Assembly (NCBI GenBank): GCA_026874595.1
Contig: CM049316.1
Location: forward strand, 40,935,695-40,999,694
Direction of reading: 5' to 3'
Length of the DNA stretch: 64,000 bases
Source of the DNA: Sipunculus nudus
Taxonomy: Eukaryota; Annelida; Sipuncula; Golfingiida; Sipunculidae
The notes below the pieces were generated by a model. The model did not search any database. It had not been told where the DNA came from and worked only from the letters and a program-made list of their open reading frames with translations. Numbering within the stretch: the first letter of the stretch is position 1; the number at the start of each line of letters is the position of its first letter. A program made the position numbers and the translations under genes. Below are positions 11,301 to 26,300 of this stretch, in pieces.

Positions 11301-14300
11301 GTCTGATTACAATTCTTAAAATTTTCTAAAAGCCCTGGTGGTGAAAACCAGAGAATCAAATGAGATATAGAACAACTCCAGTGTATAACTACTGCACAAG
11401 GAGTGCATAAATGACCAGGGCTGGTCACACTGGTTATCTTAACTAAACATGAAGAAAACCTTACCTGTAGGAGTAGAACGAGAAGAGCCCGGAGACGTCA
11501 CCTCTTGCTCCTCCTCCGTAAGCTCCGCCCTTCTCCCTGGATGGAGAAAAAAATCATATCATACTTTGGTATATCATAACAGCAATGTGAAAATCAGGGT
11601 CAGGTCTAAATGACAATGTACTGTATAGGTGTCACCAGATGACTATGAAGTCAAACGCTACTATGACTGACTGACAAAATATTTTTTCACTTATCAGGCT
11701 ATCATTTATCCTGTACTGAATCTTGGTGGTATCCCTATTGACTGATTGCTTTAATGTTTATTGAAAGAGAACTTTTTAGATAATTTTTTTTTAAAAACAC
11801 AGCAGCCAAAGTGTAAACACAAATTTTACCACAAAAAATAAAGAAGTTATTAAACATGAATAAATTTTCCATATGACTACTGTATACATACAAATTAATT
11901 AATGTGGTCTCTGATTATTTTTCTAGTTTACAATATTCACACTCTGCCTATATGTTCAATCATTCTCACCTGATCTCTCTGTGGAGGTATTTGGCTGTGA
12001 TTAATCTTGACAATATACGTAAACTGTAAAGAAAATAATCATAAATGTTAAATCATCGTCACAAACTCAAAAATGTTATCTAACGTGATCAACAAAGGAT
12101 ATGTTAAAACTAAATGACAGAACAATCTATAAAAATATATAAAAGAACAAGACTACTAAAATCAGTTTCCACTATTTACTGCATTTTCATAACACTACAG
12201 CCTTCCATTCTTTCACCACTTTTCAATATCCTCCCTAAAATCTTTTTTTTTTTAATATTTTTTTGTTGGAGGTAAACATACATTTCTTATGCTCCCACAG
12301 CCTTGTATACTCAAAATCCTTAAATGTGCGATAAAAAAGACATGAACATATGTTCATTGTGGACAAATAAAAATAATGCAGAAAATTAATTTTAACAAAT
12401 TTTTTTGCAATTCAAAAAAGCTATTTAAAAAATGGAATAAAAACTGTTTAGCAGAAAAAAACATGACCAAGACTAAAAACTATTTTTTTGTGGGCAAGCA
12501 ATATTTTTAATTATGTTTGAGAGATGTAGGTGGCACTGTCTACTGTATTTGAGAATGAAGAAAACCAAAGGATAAGAATGATTTTCATTTATCAAAACTT
12601 CTATCAAGGGTTTTTTATGCACAGGATAAGGAAAAACAGATGTCATAAATTTTAGTTAAGACAGAGTGGACCTCTTGAGGTTCTATCAAGATATCCATTT
12701 TTTGCCTTGGAGGCTGTGGCATGGATTGTGCTGAGTAGCTTCAGCTCAATAATGTTGCTTAAAATTTTTAAAATCTTCACATTAACGACAAAGGTTTTAT
12801 TTATATATAATAGATTTTTTGAGGATTCTAAATGTGTATGTATACCATTAGGGCTGACAGTTATTTCTATTTTGAAATATACCTAATATAAATATAAAGC
12901 TAACTGAACCAAGGTAGTTTGATGATAGTGACACCTGAAACCACCAGACAGTACCCTAAACCTGAAGGAGTTATAGTACATTAAACTACACTAGTGGATG
13001 CCCATTGAAATTTGGTAAGACTGTCTTAGCCTTATATATTATGAAATTTATTTGCACTTTTAAAAATGGACCAGGGATGAAAAGCTTAATAAGAAATAAA
13101 AACATCATGACAAAAACTTGTGTAATTTTCTACAAACTTCTAGGTATTTCTTGGTCCTGTGGTGTTGTAACATGTCATCTTGGGTTAAGAACCATACTTT
13201 GATAGTTACTTTATTTTTGTACAGTATATTTGACACCAAATAACCAATCAGCAGGTTTTGAATGTAATTCATTATGCATTTACAGATACATAATCAGGAG
13301 CAATATTATTTATATTCTTTGACACTATCAGGTCAGTTTTGCTTTATAAAAAAGTTTTCCAGCAAAACCATCCTAGCACACGGTATCATTTCCTCGCAAT
13401 GTGTTGTTAAACATCTTGTTATAACCCTGCATGTTTGTAAACACAGTCTGTTTACCTTACCCAGGCCATTTCACTGGAGGTCTGATTAAGAGGGGTAACA
13501 CGTGGTGTTTAAGCCAGCAGGAACATGTATTACATTTTTTAGGCCAAGTCAGTTAGGGCATTACCTGTTGGCACGTGTTGTGGCTCCACGCAGCACACAG
13601 CCTGACGCACTGTGATTATGCTGACACCTGCGATTGTGCCCAGTTCACTGTTTTTAACACACATTTACAGGAGTAAGCAAACAGTTTTAGGGCAATATTT
13701 TGGCAGGTACAAATTTATTTTAACGGGCCGAAGCTATTTTTCGTGCTTTATAGGTGATTGGGCCCCTTACACCATGACCATGACCTTGATCATGATCAAT
13801 GAAAATGAAATGTTGTAATACTCCAACTGCTTTCTGGGATATTGATTTTGTTGCATTTTCAAATGTGGGCAAGGTATATTTTTGGTTTCATCCAGTTAAT
13901 GAGGCCCTGCCTAATTTTTTCAAGCAGCTTACTTTTTAGAATCAATATGCCAAATAATAACAGAAATTTTGATAAATTTCAAAGGGTCCTCTTTGCTGGT
14001 AATTTAGAATCAAGGAATCTAAGTATATGAGGCTTAGGAGGAAATTTCCTTTTCCTGAAATTTCAAGCATCCTCATTTTTTATTGAAATAAATATCTAGT
14101 ATCTAGTAGGAGAGCATTTTTGCTGACCTTGCAAAATCTGGGTCTGTGTATGATGCAGTCTTCACTCCTCTGGAGATGTAATTGACTTGGAAGGGAAGTT
14201 CAAACTGGACTTGTTGTTGAGATGATTGAAATGTGGGTACCTATAAACAAATCAACAGCATCAATTAAAATTAATTAATACAAAATAAGTAATATTTTAA

Positions 14301-17300
14301 TATATGTGAAAACCTTACTTTTATGACAATTTTTTAATGTAAATTTGAGCATCAATTTAAATTAGATCCACATATCTGATATATTTACAGATAGCAGCAT
14401 TTTGTTGCAACTTAGGCCGACACTCGACCTGGATTGATGTCCCCTGCAAGGACTGTCCCCTGTGGTCTGGACACCTTTGCGATCCCAGTCGTTTGTTTCT
14501 AGCAAGCAACCCAGCAACCAAGCATAACCAAACTCTTTCTTCTAGACAAAGGACACCACATGAAAAAATGAAACTCACACAACAGTACAGAACTAGGCCA
14601 GGGACTTTTACCACCCTGTACTGCCCTATAAACAGGGCTAACATGCAACTCATCGAGGACTGATTTATTTTTTCAAAGGATACCTGCCTGGCTGTTGTTT
14701 GTTCCTCCCAACAGCTAAACATGTGGACTTCATATTATTATCCGTCACCATAAACTATTGTTATGTGTTGAACCAGACTTTTGTTAGACTGTGAACTGTG
14801 ATTTACCATGACCATCTTGTGATTGTCTAATTGGACCGGACTTCAGTTAAGTATTTATTTGTGTTACAGGGCATACCAGAGACTTTGCTTAGCTTTCATT
14901 ATGCGTTAATCTTATATTTTGTTAATTATTGTACATATTGTATATAATACAAAGAATATAATTAATAGAGCACCTTGATAGCACCTATAACGTCTTCGTT
15001 TTTCACCTGTGAGGATACATGTCTGAATTATTGTGTTGCTGTCTGTCAAATCAGATTTGCAGTGTGAATGAGGACTGTAACAATATGTTCAATTTTATCC
15101 AGGTATTGAGCCTACCGGTATTTATCAGTTTAATGCTATAGCCAGTAAATTAAATAATTCAGTTGTATACACATGTATGTCAAAACCTTGATGTGCAGAG
15201 TATATCTGTTATGCATGACTAGGAAGCAATCAGAGACTGCACACACAGCCAACTTTCTGAGTAACCAGATTAGGTACACTATCAGGATCCTTGTAACATT
15301 TGGTGTGTAAACACAAGAAATGTATCAGTCAAGGCTGAGATAGATGAGGGCTATGGTTCACAAACTTAGTGGTTGTATCACAGGTCAGCTCTGTCTGCCA
15401 GAACAAAGACGACTCTAATTAAGTCACTCTTGTGCAAGTACATGGGGCAAGCCTTATATCCTAAAAGGAAATTAACACTAGGTGTCCTTAAATACTAGTC
15501 AATGATGACAGTTTAGCCCAGGGTGGGACAAACTTACTGCACTATCTAGCAACGGTGAGGAATCCTGAAAGCAAAAAGACAGTATGATGTTCCAGATTAC
15601 CTCAAATAATTAATGGATTAAGAATGTAAAGAATTCTGAAAACCTTAATTCAGCATTATGCATTTGAACACAGATTGGAAATTAACCTACTGATTTGTAG
15701 TCACTGGGCTGCTTTGTGACTCGTTTGGGAACTCGTAGCTGATGTAAGAAGCTCTCGACCTGTTTCACAGCTCCATCCATGGATTCAGGGGTAGCGTTCA
15801 ATGAACATCTACAAAACACAGAATACTCTTCCCGTCTATATCTATGTCTGATGTGATCTTATACCAAGCTGATAATCAAGGTCAAGGTCACTGGTGACAT
15901 GCACAAAAAGCTAAATTTAAAAAAAGCTGATATTTGTTGTTTAATGCAATGGATGTTCTACATAAGAGCAGCAAAAATTTGCATGTTACACCCATCATGA
16001 CAACATTGAGCCAGCTATTCACCTACCTTCACTCCGCTCCTGCCTTTAAGTAAGGGATTATTTTAAAGTCTGTGGTGACTCTAAGTGCAAAAAGTTTTAA
16101 CCATACTCAACAGATGGCAGCAACTGGCAGTTACTGCAAAAAATTCAAGTAATTTATTACCTGTTGGTGATTAGTGACACTAAACGTGCTGAATCATCAT
16201 ATCAATAATGAAAGATACTATTGTATTATTATCTTATCAGATGGACACACCAAATCCAACCCATCCAATGTATGCATGAAAGCAATCACTGACCCAATTT
16301 TGAATGAAATCAGATAACATTTAGGAAAGTCATTGCACAAAAATGAAAACCTGACAGACAGACAGATGGACAGATGGACAGAAAGACAGACCCAAATTAA
16401 TGTCCCATATTCCAAACAAGCAGGGGACAAAAATATCCAACCTAAAGTGGTTGGATGCATATATGTGTTCTCCTATATATATTAGTTCTTATTCATTACC
16501 TTTATTTTAAGACTACCAACTGTGTACAGAGAAATTGTTCTTATGGTATGTCCATTACAGTGCAGTTTTCAGTATGACTAATGTGAGGACTCTAGTAGGC
16601 CACATCACTCAAACGAGAATCCCTACTTAATCATGCTTTCATGCCTGAGACACTGAGGGACTGATGTTGATAGATCAAGCGATGTGTGTGTATGTTTACC
16701 AACCTCACATGCTGTCTGTTGAGAATGTGGCTTCCTATTTCTTTCAGCTTAGAGACGACAGGTGTCAGGTCCTTCATTTCAGCTACATTCTTCATCACAC
16801 TGACCTGTATAATGAACATCAGTTTTAAAACTACGTAAAGATTGTGGGGTTTTTTAGTTAGTAGAGAGGGAAGGTTATGAATCTCAATGAATGCTAGCTG
16901 ACTTTGATACAACACTCAGGCAATGTCAACTGAGTGCATGGTATGCAATAGCAGTGATGTAGGACTCAAATCTGGATTTGGACTCAAGTCTGGACAAGTC
17001 TGGACTCAAGTCTACTTTTAGGAACTTGATCTTGAGGGTCCTGGACTGGATTGTACTCAAACTTGGTGGTAAGGACTTGAGCAATCATGCTGTGTCCATC
17101 ACAAGTCAAAATGAAAAAATCTCAGTCACATAATATAAAGACTTTTATTATATGTGCTAACTAGAAACAGGATATTACCAAAACTAAAATGTAATATATA
17201 CAAAGCTTTAGCTCTGTGTCAGGAGTTAAATGTAATTAAACATCATGGTAAAAGCATGGGTAAACTAACATTTATAAGTATATGATAACCAGAAATTTCT

Positions 17301-20300
17301 ATTTTTAAAGTTCTTTTTAAAGCTAATTGTATTGGACTCAGGTTCAAAATGACTCAGACTCAAAAAAGGTGGACTTGCACTTGAACCTCAAGGACTTCGA
17401 CTCTAGTGGTCTGGACTCAGACTTGCACCCAGATGTGGATGGTCTGCTCGACTACATCATTGGCAGACAGATATATAATTTTACCATGACAGCTTATAAA
17501 TACTGCATAGAAACAAAGCTGACATAATGAGCGATAAATCATTAATATAAGAATCCTTACAACAATCACCAGGACATAGTGATTACAAGATGAAGTCATA
17601 AATATACAGGTGTAACTGACCTGTGTCATTCCACTGAAGATCTCGTTAAGCTGAGATGATGCACTCAGTGAACTTGCTGCATGGGTCATGGCGAACACAT
17701 GACCTCTATCAGCGATGCTGCTTGCCATCTCAGCTGCTGTCATCTGGATCAAGGTCATAAGTCTACCTTCATCTGACATATCCACACTGAAAATTTTAAA
17801 ACAAAATCTTTATATAATATCTTTATTTAATACACTTTAAAATAAAATAATAACAAAATCTTTATATAATAGGCTAGATCTTTCTAAAATACACAAGACA
17901 GTAGTTGGTGACCACACTTTTACCTCCACCTGGATCCTACTCAAACATTGCTGTGTGCTACACAGAAATGTGTATGCCATGGTTCACGGACTCATGGTTG
18001 GATCACAGGTTAGCAGAGCAGTCCCTAATACCCGTGAATGGCTCTGATAGACCACCATGAAAAAAAAATTCCTTATATAGAAATAGTAAATAATCTTTTA
18101 CAAAACATTATGGTGATACAGATTACCTTTAAATATTAATATATAGTTCCTTGGGTGTTACCCCAACCTTCCCACAAATTTCATCAAAATCTGAATATAA
18201 TTTTCTTAAAAGAAAAGCCATTTGAGTAACCAACCCACTAAACAACCAACAAACAATGTTAAAACATTATATCTCCTGGCAAAGGTATAAAATACATATA
18301 TATGGGAAGTGGAACAGAGTATGGATCTGTAATACAATGGGACAACAACACATTCACTGTAGAGCTTTATAATTTTCAAGTAATGGGTTAGCGGTATATA
18401 TACCACACAAGTTAAATTACATTGCTTGTAGTGGTATCATCTTGCCTTCATTCTACTGTACAATTACACATAAAAAAGTTAATTCTAACCTTCAAACTGA
18501 CAGCTTCTCTGCACTCTTTCTGCATAAAAATGCATTTAATCAATTTAACTAGTATATCCACAGCAAGTTTATATAATAATTAATTGTCCAAAATATTATA
18601 TTTTTTTTATTTGTGGGTCTAAAACCACCTGAGCTGTCAAACCCTGCCTGTCATCTGATCAAATCTGGCTGCTCCATGACATCTGCCACTAGGGGGCACC
18701 CTTGTGCTATATTAATGAGACTTCCTTTTGACTTTCCAAATAAAACTTGAGATCATTACTTTTTGTACTGGGTATATCCTGTATGGTATGTAAACTTGGA
18801 AAAATAAGCATGAATTTAAAAACCTACCTGTTAAAGATGTCACTCCACAAATTTAACATACTCCCAAGGTTCCTGTCTAAACAGTGTGAAGAAAACAGGA
18901 TGCCCTGCAAAATCAAACAACAATCTGTTATAATAAGAACAGTTTTTCGTATATCACAATACCTACAACACTGGTACTTTTTATCTTTATAACAGTCAAT
19001 CTGTTGCAGCCAGAACAACTGATTTTCTAAGTGTTCAAAGCTTATATTTTTTAAACATTTAATGTTTATCACAATACCTATAACACTGGTACTTTTCATT
19101 TTTATAACAGTCAATCTGTTGCAGCCCAAGTCTGACTTTCTAAGAGTTTAAAGCACAAAAAAGGCTACCTCCCCACCACAGCCAAACTAGCTGAATTCTT
19201 GGACCCTTTTTGAGAATTAGTACCTCAGCATTAAAGACAAAATACTCCCTTCAACAATCTGGATCCACCCTTGCAAGCAGGTAACGCCCCCTACCTGTTC
19301 AAACAGAGCTGGGTCTGTGTGATGATCCACGAGATGAACTCCGACCCCCAGGCCACCAGTCTTCAGCTCTATCTCCTGTGACATTTCACGGAAATCCTTG
19401 TCCCCAGCACCCATCCTGCACAAGTATTCAGCGATTTATCACTGTAAGCTTTAATCAATAAACACAGCAAATAAGGCTGACTGTGGTTTGAATTATGTGG
19501 CCTATTAGCCATGACACTCAGCTGAATTTGATATACAGACGATGCATGCTGCATTAAATTTTGGTGTTATGATCTGGTGCAAAATATTTGTTAAGGGACC
19601 TGGAGTTGAATGAGTAGAATGACGTCCAGAGTGGTCAAAATCATTCTTTTTGCCCAAAATCCAGGGACAGAGAATAAGTTACAGTGATCTTATTTAGGGT
19701 ATTCAAGAAGATTTTACCAGGAACTGCCCAGACGATAAGTCAAAAGTTTCTATGTCCAACTGCTATGTTTTGTGCATGTCTGATTATGGGTTATATCATC
19801 ATATTCTTTAACATAGCTGAAAGAAAATAGGTCACAGTGACCTTATTCAGGGTTTCTATGAAGATTTGCAAAGAACCTCCCTGCATATTACATTAGAAAA
19901 TTCCAGGCCTAACAGATACATTTGTGCCCATCTAACATTCAGGGTGCCCAAATCATGTTCCATCCCCCCCCCCCTCTCCCCCATGCTAGCAAAATATTGG
20001 TCAAAGCCACCTAACTTCAAAGTTTTTAAGGAGATTTGCTGAGGACCCCCCTGGAATTTATGTTAAAAGTTCTAGGCCTGTCTGATACAACAGGTTTAAA
20101 GATTTGAGGCCTGACAAACACAATCTATGACCATCTGATGTTCAGGATGCTCAAATCATGTTTTTTTTACCATAGCTCACAGAATATAGATCAGTGACCT
20201 AATTTCATGTTTCCAAGGAGATTTGTCAAAGACCTATCTAGATGTGACATTAGAAAATTCTAGGCCTAACAGATACAATGTGTGCTCTGTCAGATAGTCT

Positions 20301-23300
20301 GGGTGCTGAAAATCAGGTTTTTGGCCAAAAGAAATATAGGTGACTATGACCCAATTTCAGGTTTCCATGGAGATTATTTTGTCTATGACATGCCTGGATG
20401 TACAGTTAGAAATTTCTAGATCTGACAGTTATGATTTAGGCCCTGAGTGCTGAAGGGATGGCAGAAAAAAGGGGGATCATTAAAGCTCAGCTGATTTAGA
20501 GTGATATTTTTGAGTAACATCCCTGGTCAGACAGACATACAGGTAGACATACATACAAACATACGTACATACCTACAAAACTTACAAGAATACACAGCAG
20601 CTGAAAAGAAAGTCAGCCAAGATGAGAGCTAAGTTGAATGCAATTTTATGAGCTTACAATGTAAAACACAGTATTGGACTTAAAGTTTTTAGTTTTAATT
20701 CCCAGAAATGTCCTTTTGGGGGTTCTTGAGGGTTGACTGAAGGGGGTCTTTGGATGGGTTTTTGAGAATTATGAGATGGAGTTTTGTAAACATGTTCTTT
20801 AGATTTATATCAGTCAATTCAGATACCTTGATTTCCCTTCGGTTTGTTGTGACAATGAACTTACTTGCTTACTACTTGGCAAAACAAGGGGACATAATAT
20901 TTCAGTTCCTCAGGTAAGTCAGCGATGTTGGACAGACATCTGAAGTACGTCACACCATTGGTCGGCTGCTCACATAACTGTACTGTAGTGCCATCTGGAA
21001 GATAAATAATTAATCAAAATTCTCTAGAAAATAATTTCATAATTTCCCACAAAAGCATTAACATCCTTCCACTGCTGAATGTTATAATTCTGAGTACATG
21101 TAATATATTCATAAATTTCTAAAATATGTCTTAATCTGGAAAGAACTGTTGTGAATTAGATGATTTAGACAATTATACACCATGGATACAGAACCCTCTA
21201 TCTTTGCTTCTGTGACCCAGGAGTGTAGCATTTGTTGAATGAAAGAAATACATGACACAGAGTCAGAGGGAGCCTCATCTTTAGGGATAAGAGATACATC
21301 AGAGATATACCTGTTAAAAAAATGCGAGCTTTCTTTTTCATTAAAGTGGATGCAAACATTTAGTGTCAATTTTGCCTACAGATGTCACTAGTCTGGTGGA
21401 AACGGTCTCCTGACACTTTTTTTACGGGATAAATATCAATAAATGTGTTTACTCAACATATCTTTATAAAAAGGTACAGATTTAAGGAACAATGACTGCC
21501 TTCAATGAGATACAGCTACTCAGCTCAATACATAATATTACATATTTATTATAATTAAATTTAAAGCAGATTGTCATACTCCTACTTTTCAGAATAATCT
21601 TGCAATTAAAGGGATTAAACAAGGTTTCAGCAAAATGTTTTACTCACTTACCTACATACACATGATCTGTGTCTACAGTTTCACATTCTTTCTCTATGTC
21701 TGACACTTTGAGTGACGGCAGACATGATATGTCTTCTTCCTGCGCTTGTAGTTCAGCCAGCTCTAAACCTGATGACAGAAGATGCAATATGCAGACATGG
21801 TCAAAATTTCAGAAATTTTTCTCGCATAATCAAAATGTCAAAGCAAAAATCACAAACAAGAGCCACTGGCATTATGCTCTGCCATAACCACTGATGTCAC
21901 AACTGTAGTTTCATTTAACATAAGTCAGCCCATTTTGTGCAACTAATTTGATTTGTAAACAAGATCACCACAAATGTGCTTAATACACCTGTCCTATGTC
22001 TTATGACCTCTGACCTCATTAAACATGTGTGAATTTTGCCAAGAATTAAATTCAGGTGAGTAACTGTATTGGTTATTATTAATAATAAGTTTTATGAATA
22101 TCCATCAGATTTTTAGTAAGTCATCACGGCCCAACCAAAGTCTTGTGACCTCTGACTTCATTAAATATACATCGTTTTTTATGGGAATCAAACTTGGGTG
22201 AGATATTATACAGTTGATATTTTTATTGAGTTTCATCATAATCCATCATATTCAACAAGGCGACACCACAAAGTAACATCATGACCTCATTATATATGCA
22301 CAGATTTAGTCTATGATCAAACTTGGGCAAAATAATCTATTGATTACTAGTTATGATGAGTTTCGTGAAAACCTATGGAAGTCCTAGTAAGTTATCATGG
22401 CAACATGTGAAAATTAACAGATGGACAGACCATGGATATACCATAATACATCCTGACAGGGGTATAAAAAGGAATGAACATCATCCTTGACACACTGTAT
22501 ACCTGTTAAATGCAGTTTATATGAATTTTCCCAGTGCTTAATCAATGATACTTTTTTCTCATATGTATAACTGTTTATTTTGATTTCAGCTGACAGGGTG
22601 TTTAGTAAATTTATGCAAATTTGAGTTTAACTATTCTGTTTATGATTAAGAATAACTTATATCTTATGGATAACATGTATTGCCTTTTAAACACAAAACC
22701 TATTTGCTTTGAGTAAAACAGATATTATGAAACATTGCCAAATTAAACAAGGTAAATTCTTTCAAGCTATTTGAAGCAAGTGGGCTATCAAGCCTAGTCA
22801 AGTCAGACAATAAAGGTCAGGTGCTACTAAAATCAGTCTAGTATTGTTACAGCCAGCTACAATTGTATAGCAAGCATGGCTCTGATCTCTTATCAAGTAA
22901 AGTTATCCAGGAGAAATAGTTTGTAAAACTCTATGAGAAAGAAACATGAAGCCTATAAATGCATAATGCGAATCAATGCTGTCAGTACTGGGAGATAATA
23001 TCTGAACTAGAAAGCACTCATAAACTGCACACCTCCACCAACATTTTGGATTACAAGACTGTGGATCACCAGATCCAGAAAATTACCTGGATCCTGATCA
23101 AATTTTGGTGTTCAGTACACAAGAACAGGAATTTTCTTAATTGTACGTAAGAGCAATGTGTTGAACAGTTTGTAAACTCCATTGTTGCATCAGAAATCAT
23201 CTGCTCCAAATCCATGGCACCTTTGCATGCATATGAGTGAGAGTAGGAGGTGAGTAATGGCTTGTGTAATCAAGTGCATAAATTTACATTTAAAGTTACA

Positions 23301-26300
23301 CAAAATACCAGAAAATGGTTGTGAAATCCTTTAAACAAAATGATATTATGGTGATCATGATACACTATTTTACTTCAGGTGCCAACAGAAAATTAACCAA
23401 ATGGCCAACCAACCAATCATATAACCAACCCGGAAACAACAACAATAATGCCTGCAGTGTATGTCTTCTACATTCTCCTGTCTTTTGTCTTACCCTGCTT
23501 GTAGATGAGCTCCTTATCTTCAGCTGTCAGACTGTCCACCATCCCTGACAGTCGCTGTGCTTCCTGCTCCTGTATCAGTTTGTCATGATCAGCGTGGGGA
23601 CTCATCACCAGAGTCAGCTTGTGGGGGTTGTCCTGTTACACAGAAAAGGAGAGAGTATATGAGAAAAGGAAACAGTGGGGGTTTATAGTCTGATATCACC
23701 ATTGATGTCAGTCTCATCTAACTTTACACTTTGCCTTCCTGGTCTTTCAGGCTTGTTCATTCTTGTCGTTTTTATCAGCTCCCTGGCTAGCGTACAACCC
23801 AAGCAGCCATATCAGGTGCTAGAAGGTTATACCTTTTACATTTGCCTTCCTCCCATGACCAGTACCCATTCATTCCTGGTCGGGAGAGTGCACCCTTGTG
23901 GTTAAGACTTTGCCTAGGAGTCTGAGCGCAGATGGCGGTGAAAACAGGATGCGAACCCACAACCTTGCATCACAAGTTCAGCACCCTTAACCATTAAACT
24001 AACACGCTCCACATGACAGTGATAGTGTGTGAGCATGCTTTCTGTCATTTATATGCCGGTATTAACCAGTCCCAGTGATTACAGCTTGTGAGGGTTGTCC
24101 TGTTATGTAGCACAAAGGACAGTAATCAAAACAATCAAAGATTGGTGGAGCAAAGTGATTTTCTATATAATGTCTTGGTGGAGGTGACTGCCTAATTTTT
24201 TGTTTAAATGCTAGCTTAATTGTGTACATCTACAGAAATTATTCTCAGACTATGTGACAGGAGTTAGCACACAACTCATTATATCCTTGTGTCACAAAGG
24301 CCCATTGACTGCTGCACCTGCATGTCCTGAGTACATAATCCTCCCTAGTTTTTTTTAGCTTAAAACTTTTTCCTGTGAGTGAAACACATACATAGCTTGC
24401 ACAGCTGTATGGGGGCTGACTGAGAACTGTAAGCTTAGATTCAAACCTGCTCTCTGTTGGCTTTAAGTTCTATGTTCCACTCCTAGAAATCAGAAGCCTG
24501 CCAACTGAGCCTGGCTTTGGCAATTGATTGACAACAACAAAAGGTCTGAGTATCAAGGAAATTTTAATCTCACTGACTGACACAAGATAAGTTATGAATT
24601 TCATTTTGTTACCTACTCTTCTTGAAATTATCAGCTATCATTTGATTCTATTAAAAGGCAGTGATAATCATATCATACTCCTTTTATCAGTTGATAATTG
24701 TGTCAGTCTCATATATATCATCCTGTAGCTCTTCCATTTAGTTATTTACTTTTTTAAATCTATAAAATTATACTACTAAATAATTACCTTTGACCCATTT
24801 GATATAACATAATGGTAAAGCCTCTCTCACATAAGATTAATAGAATAATGTGTACTTGAAATAAGCAAATTCAAAAAAGACAATTACTAACTCACAAGGA
24901 TGTGTGAATATTTAAAATAAATTATTTTAAATTTGATAATTTTAGTAATAACAGACATAACACAACACATGGAATTATGTTGGTGAGCATGTTGTACTCT
25001 GAGGGTTGTATGGGGAATTAGCTTCATGTGCTGTTTGGGGTAAGGTTATAGTTAATACTGGTGTAGGTTATGTTTTATTTATTTTATTTATCTTGAATAT
25101 ACAGGGACACCCAGGTGTTTGCTAATCCAAACCAGATGCTCCCTGCTCCCTGAAATGAAGCCGCGGGCAGGGAAAGTGTACAGATATTTCATAAGTCACC
25201 CATTTGCAGCCAATCTGTCAGTCATGGGAATTTCAGGTATCATAACTTAAGTTGTACTATTAGTAATGGTAACGTTTTTTTTTGCTGCAAATTAAACAGA
25301 AAATAAATATATATTGTTTTTACAAGTTTTTGGTGAATTTTTGTGACAAACTGGAAACTCAATTGTATATATATATTTTTTTTTATTTTTTTTTTTAGTT
25401 TTGTGATATGTGGTATGCCTCTCTCACTCAGCATTAATTGAATGATATGAACCTGAAATAAGGACATTCAGACAAGACGGTACTAACTCACCAGGAAGTA
25501 CTGCTGAACTTTGTCTTGTAGGAATCTAGGATTGTCCTTTAGGTCCTGGATGAAGCGCTCTGTCTGCTCGCTGATCCTGATGGCTTCAATAGGGTCACCC
25601 TCGTTATTCCCAACAGATATCACTGCCTGCAACACCACAAAAAAGTGTAATTTTATTATATAATCAGAAAAAGTTTCCTATGAATATAAATATATACATA
25701 TAACATGTATATTTTCAAACATAGGACACTCTGAACCAACCTGTGCTTCTCAAATAAAGATCTAGTTATAAGCTACTGGTATAAGCCTTTATGGATGATT
25801 TTGGTATTGTATAGAAAATGTGTTTATACAGGCATTGCTACTTTGAGGCCGCCTTATATTTATGCCATCCCTTTGTTTATAAACATTTATCTAAAATCGC
25901 CATTCCATAGTGCACAATCTATTAAATCTGTTTCCATAAGAATGTAAGAATTTCTTACAGACAACCTTTTCCATGAATCTGATTTATACTACAAGGACAA
26001 CAGCTGAAAGAATTTACTGCACCTAATGCCCTGGGGCTCTGCTGGAAAATGTTATTTTTGCCATGTCCAAACTGCCTGACTCATTTCTTCTGATCTGTTT
26101 TAGCAGAGTCATATGAGGAGGTCACAAATAAATGGATGTGGAATCATCTAGTGATGTAGGACAAAAGTCCAGACTTGGACTTGAGTCAGGACTTGAGTCC
26201 AACATTTTAAGGACCCAGGCTTGTACTTGGACCTGGAGGTAAAGCTCCAGAAATAAGGCAGAGTCAATTCCAAGTCCAGCATGAATACAGCTCTGTCACA

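Noticed and set aside
14390-15010. Possible solo LTR
   Set aside because: No second copy, no TG…CA ends with target duplication that I could confirm.
23938-24010. tRNA gene
   Set aside because: A and B boxes are good but the acceptor and anticodon stems do not pair; called a SINE instead.
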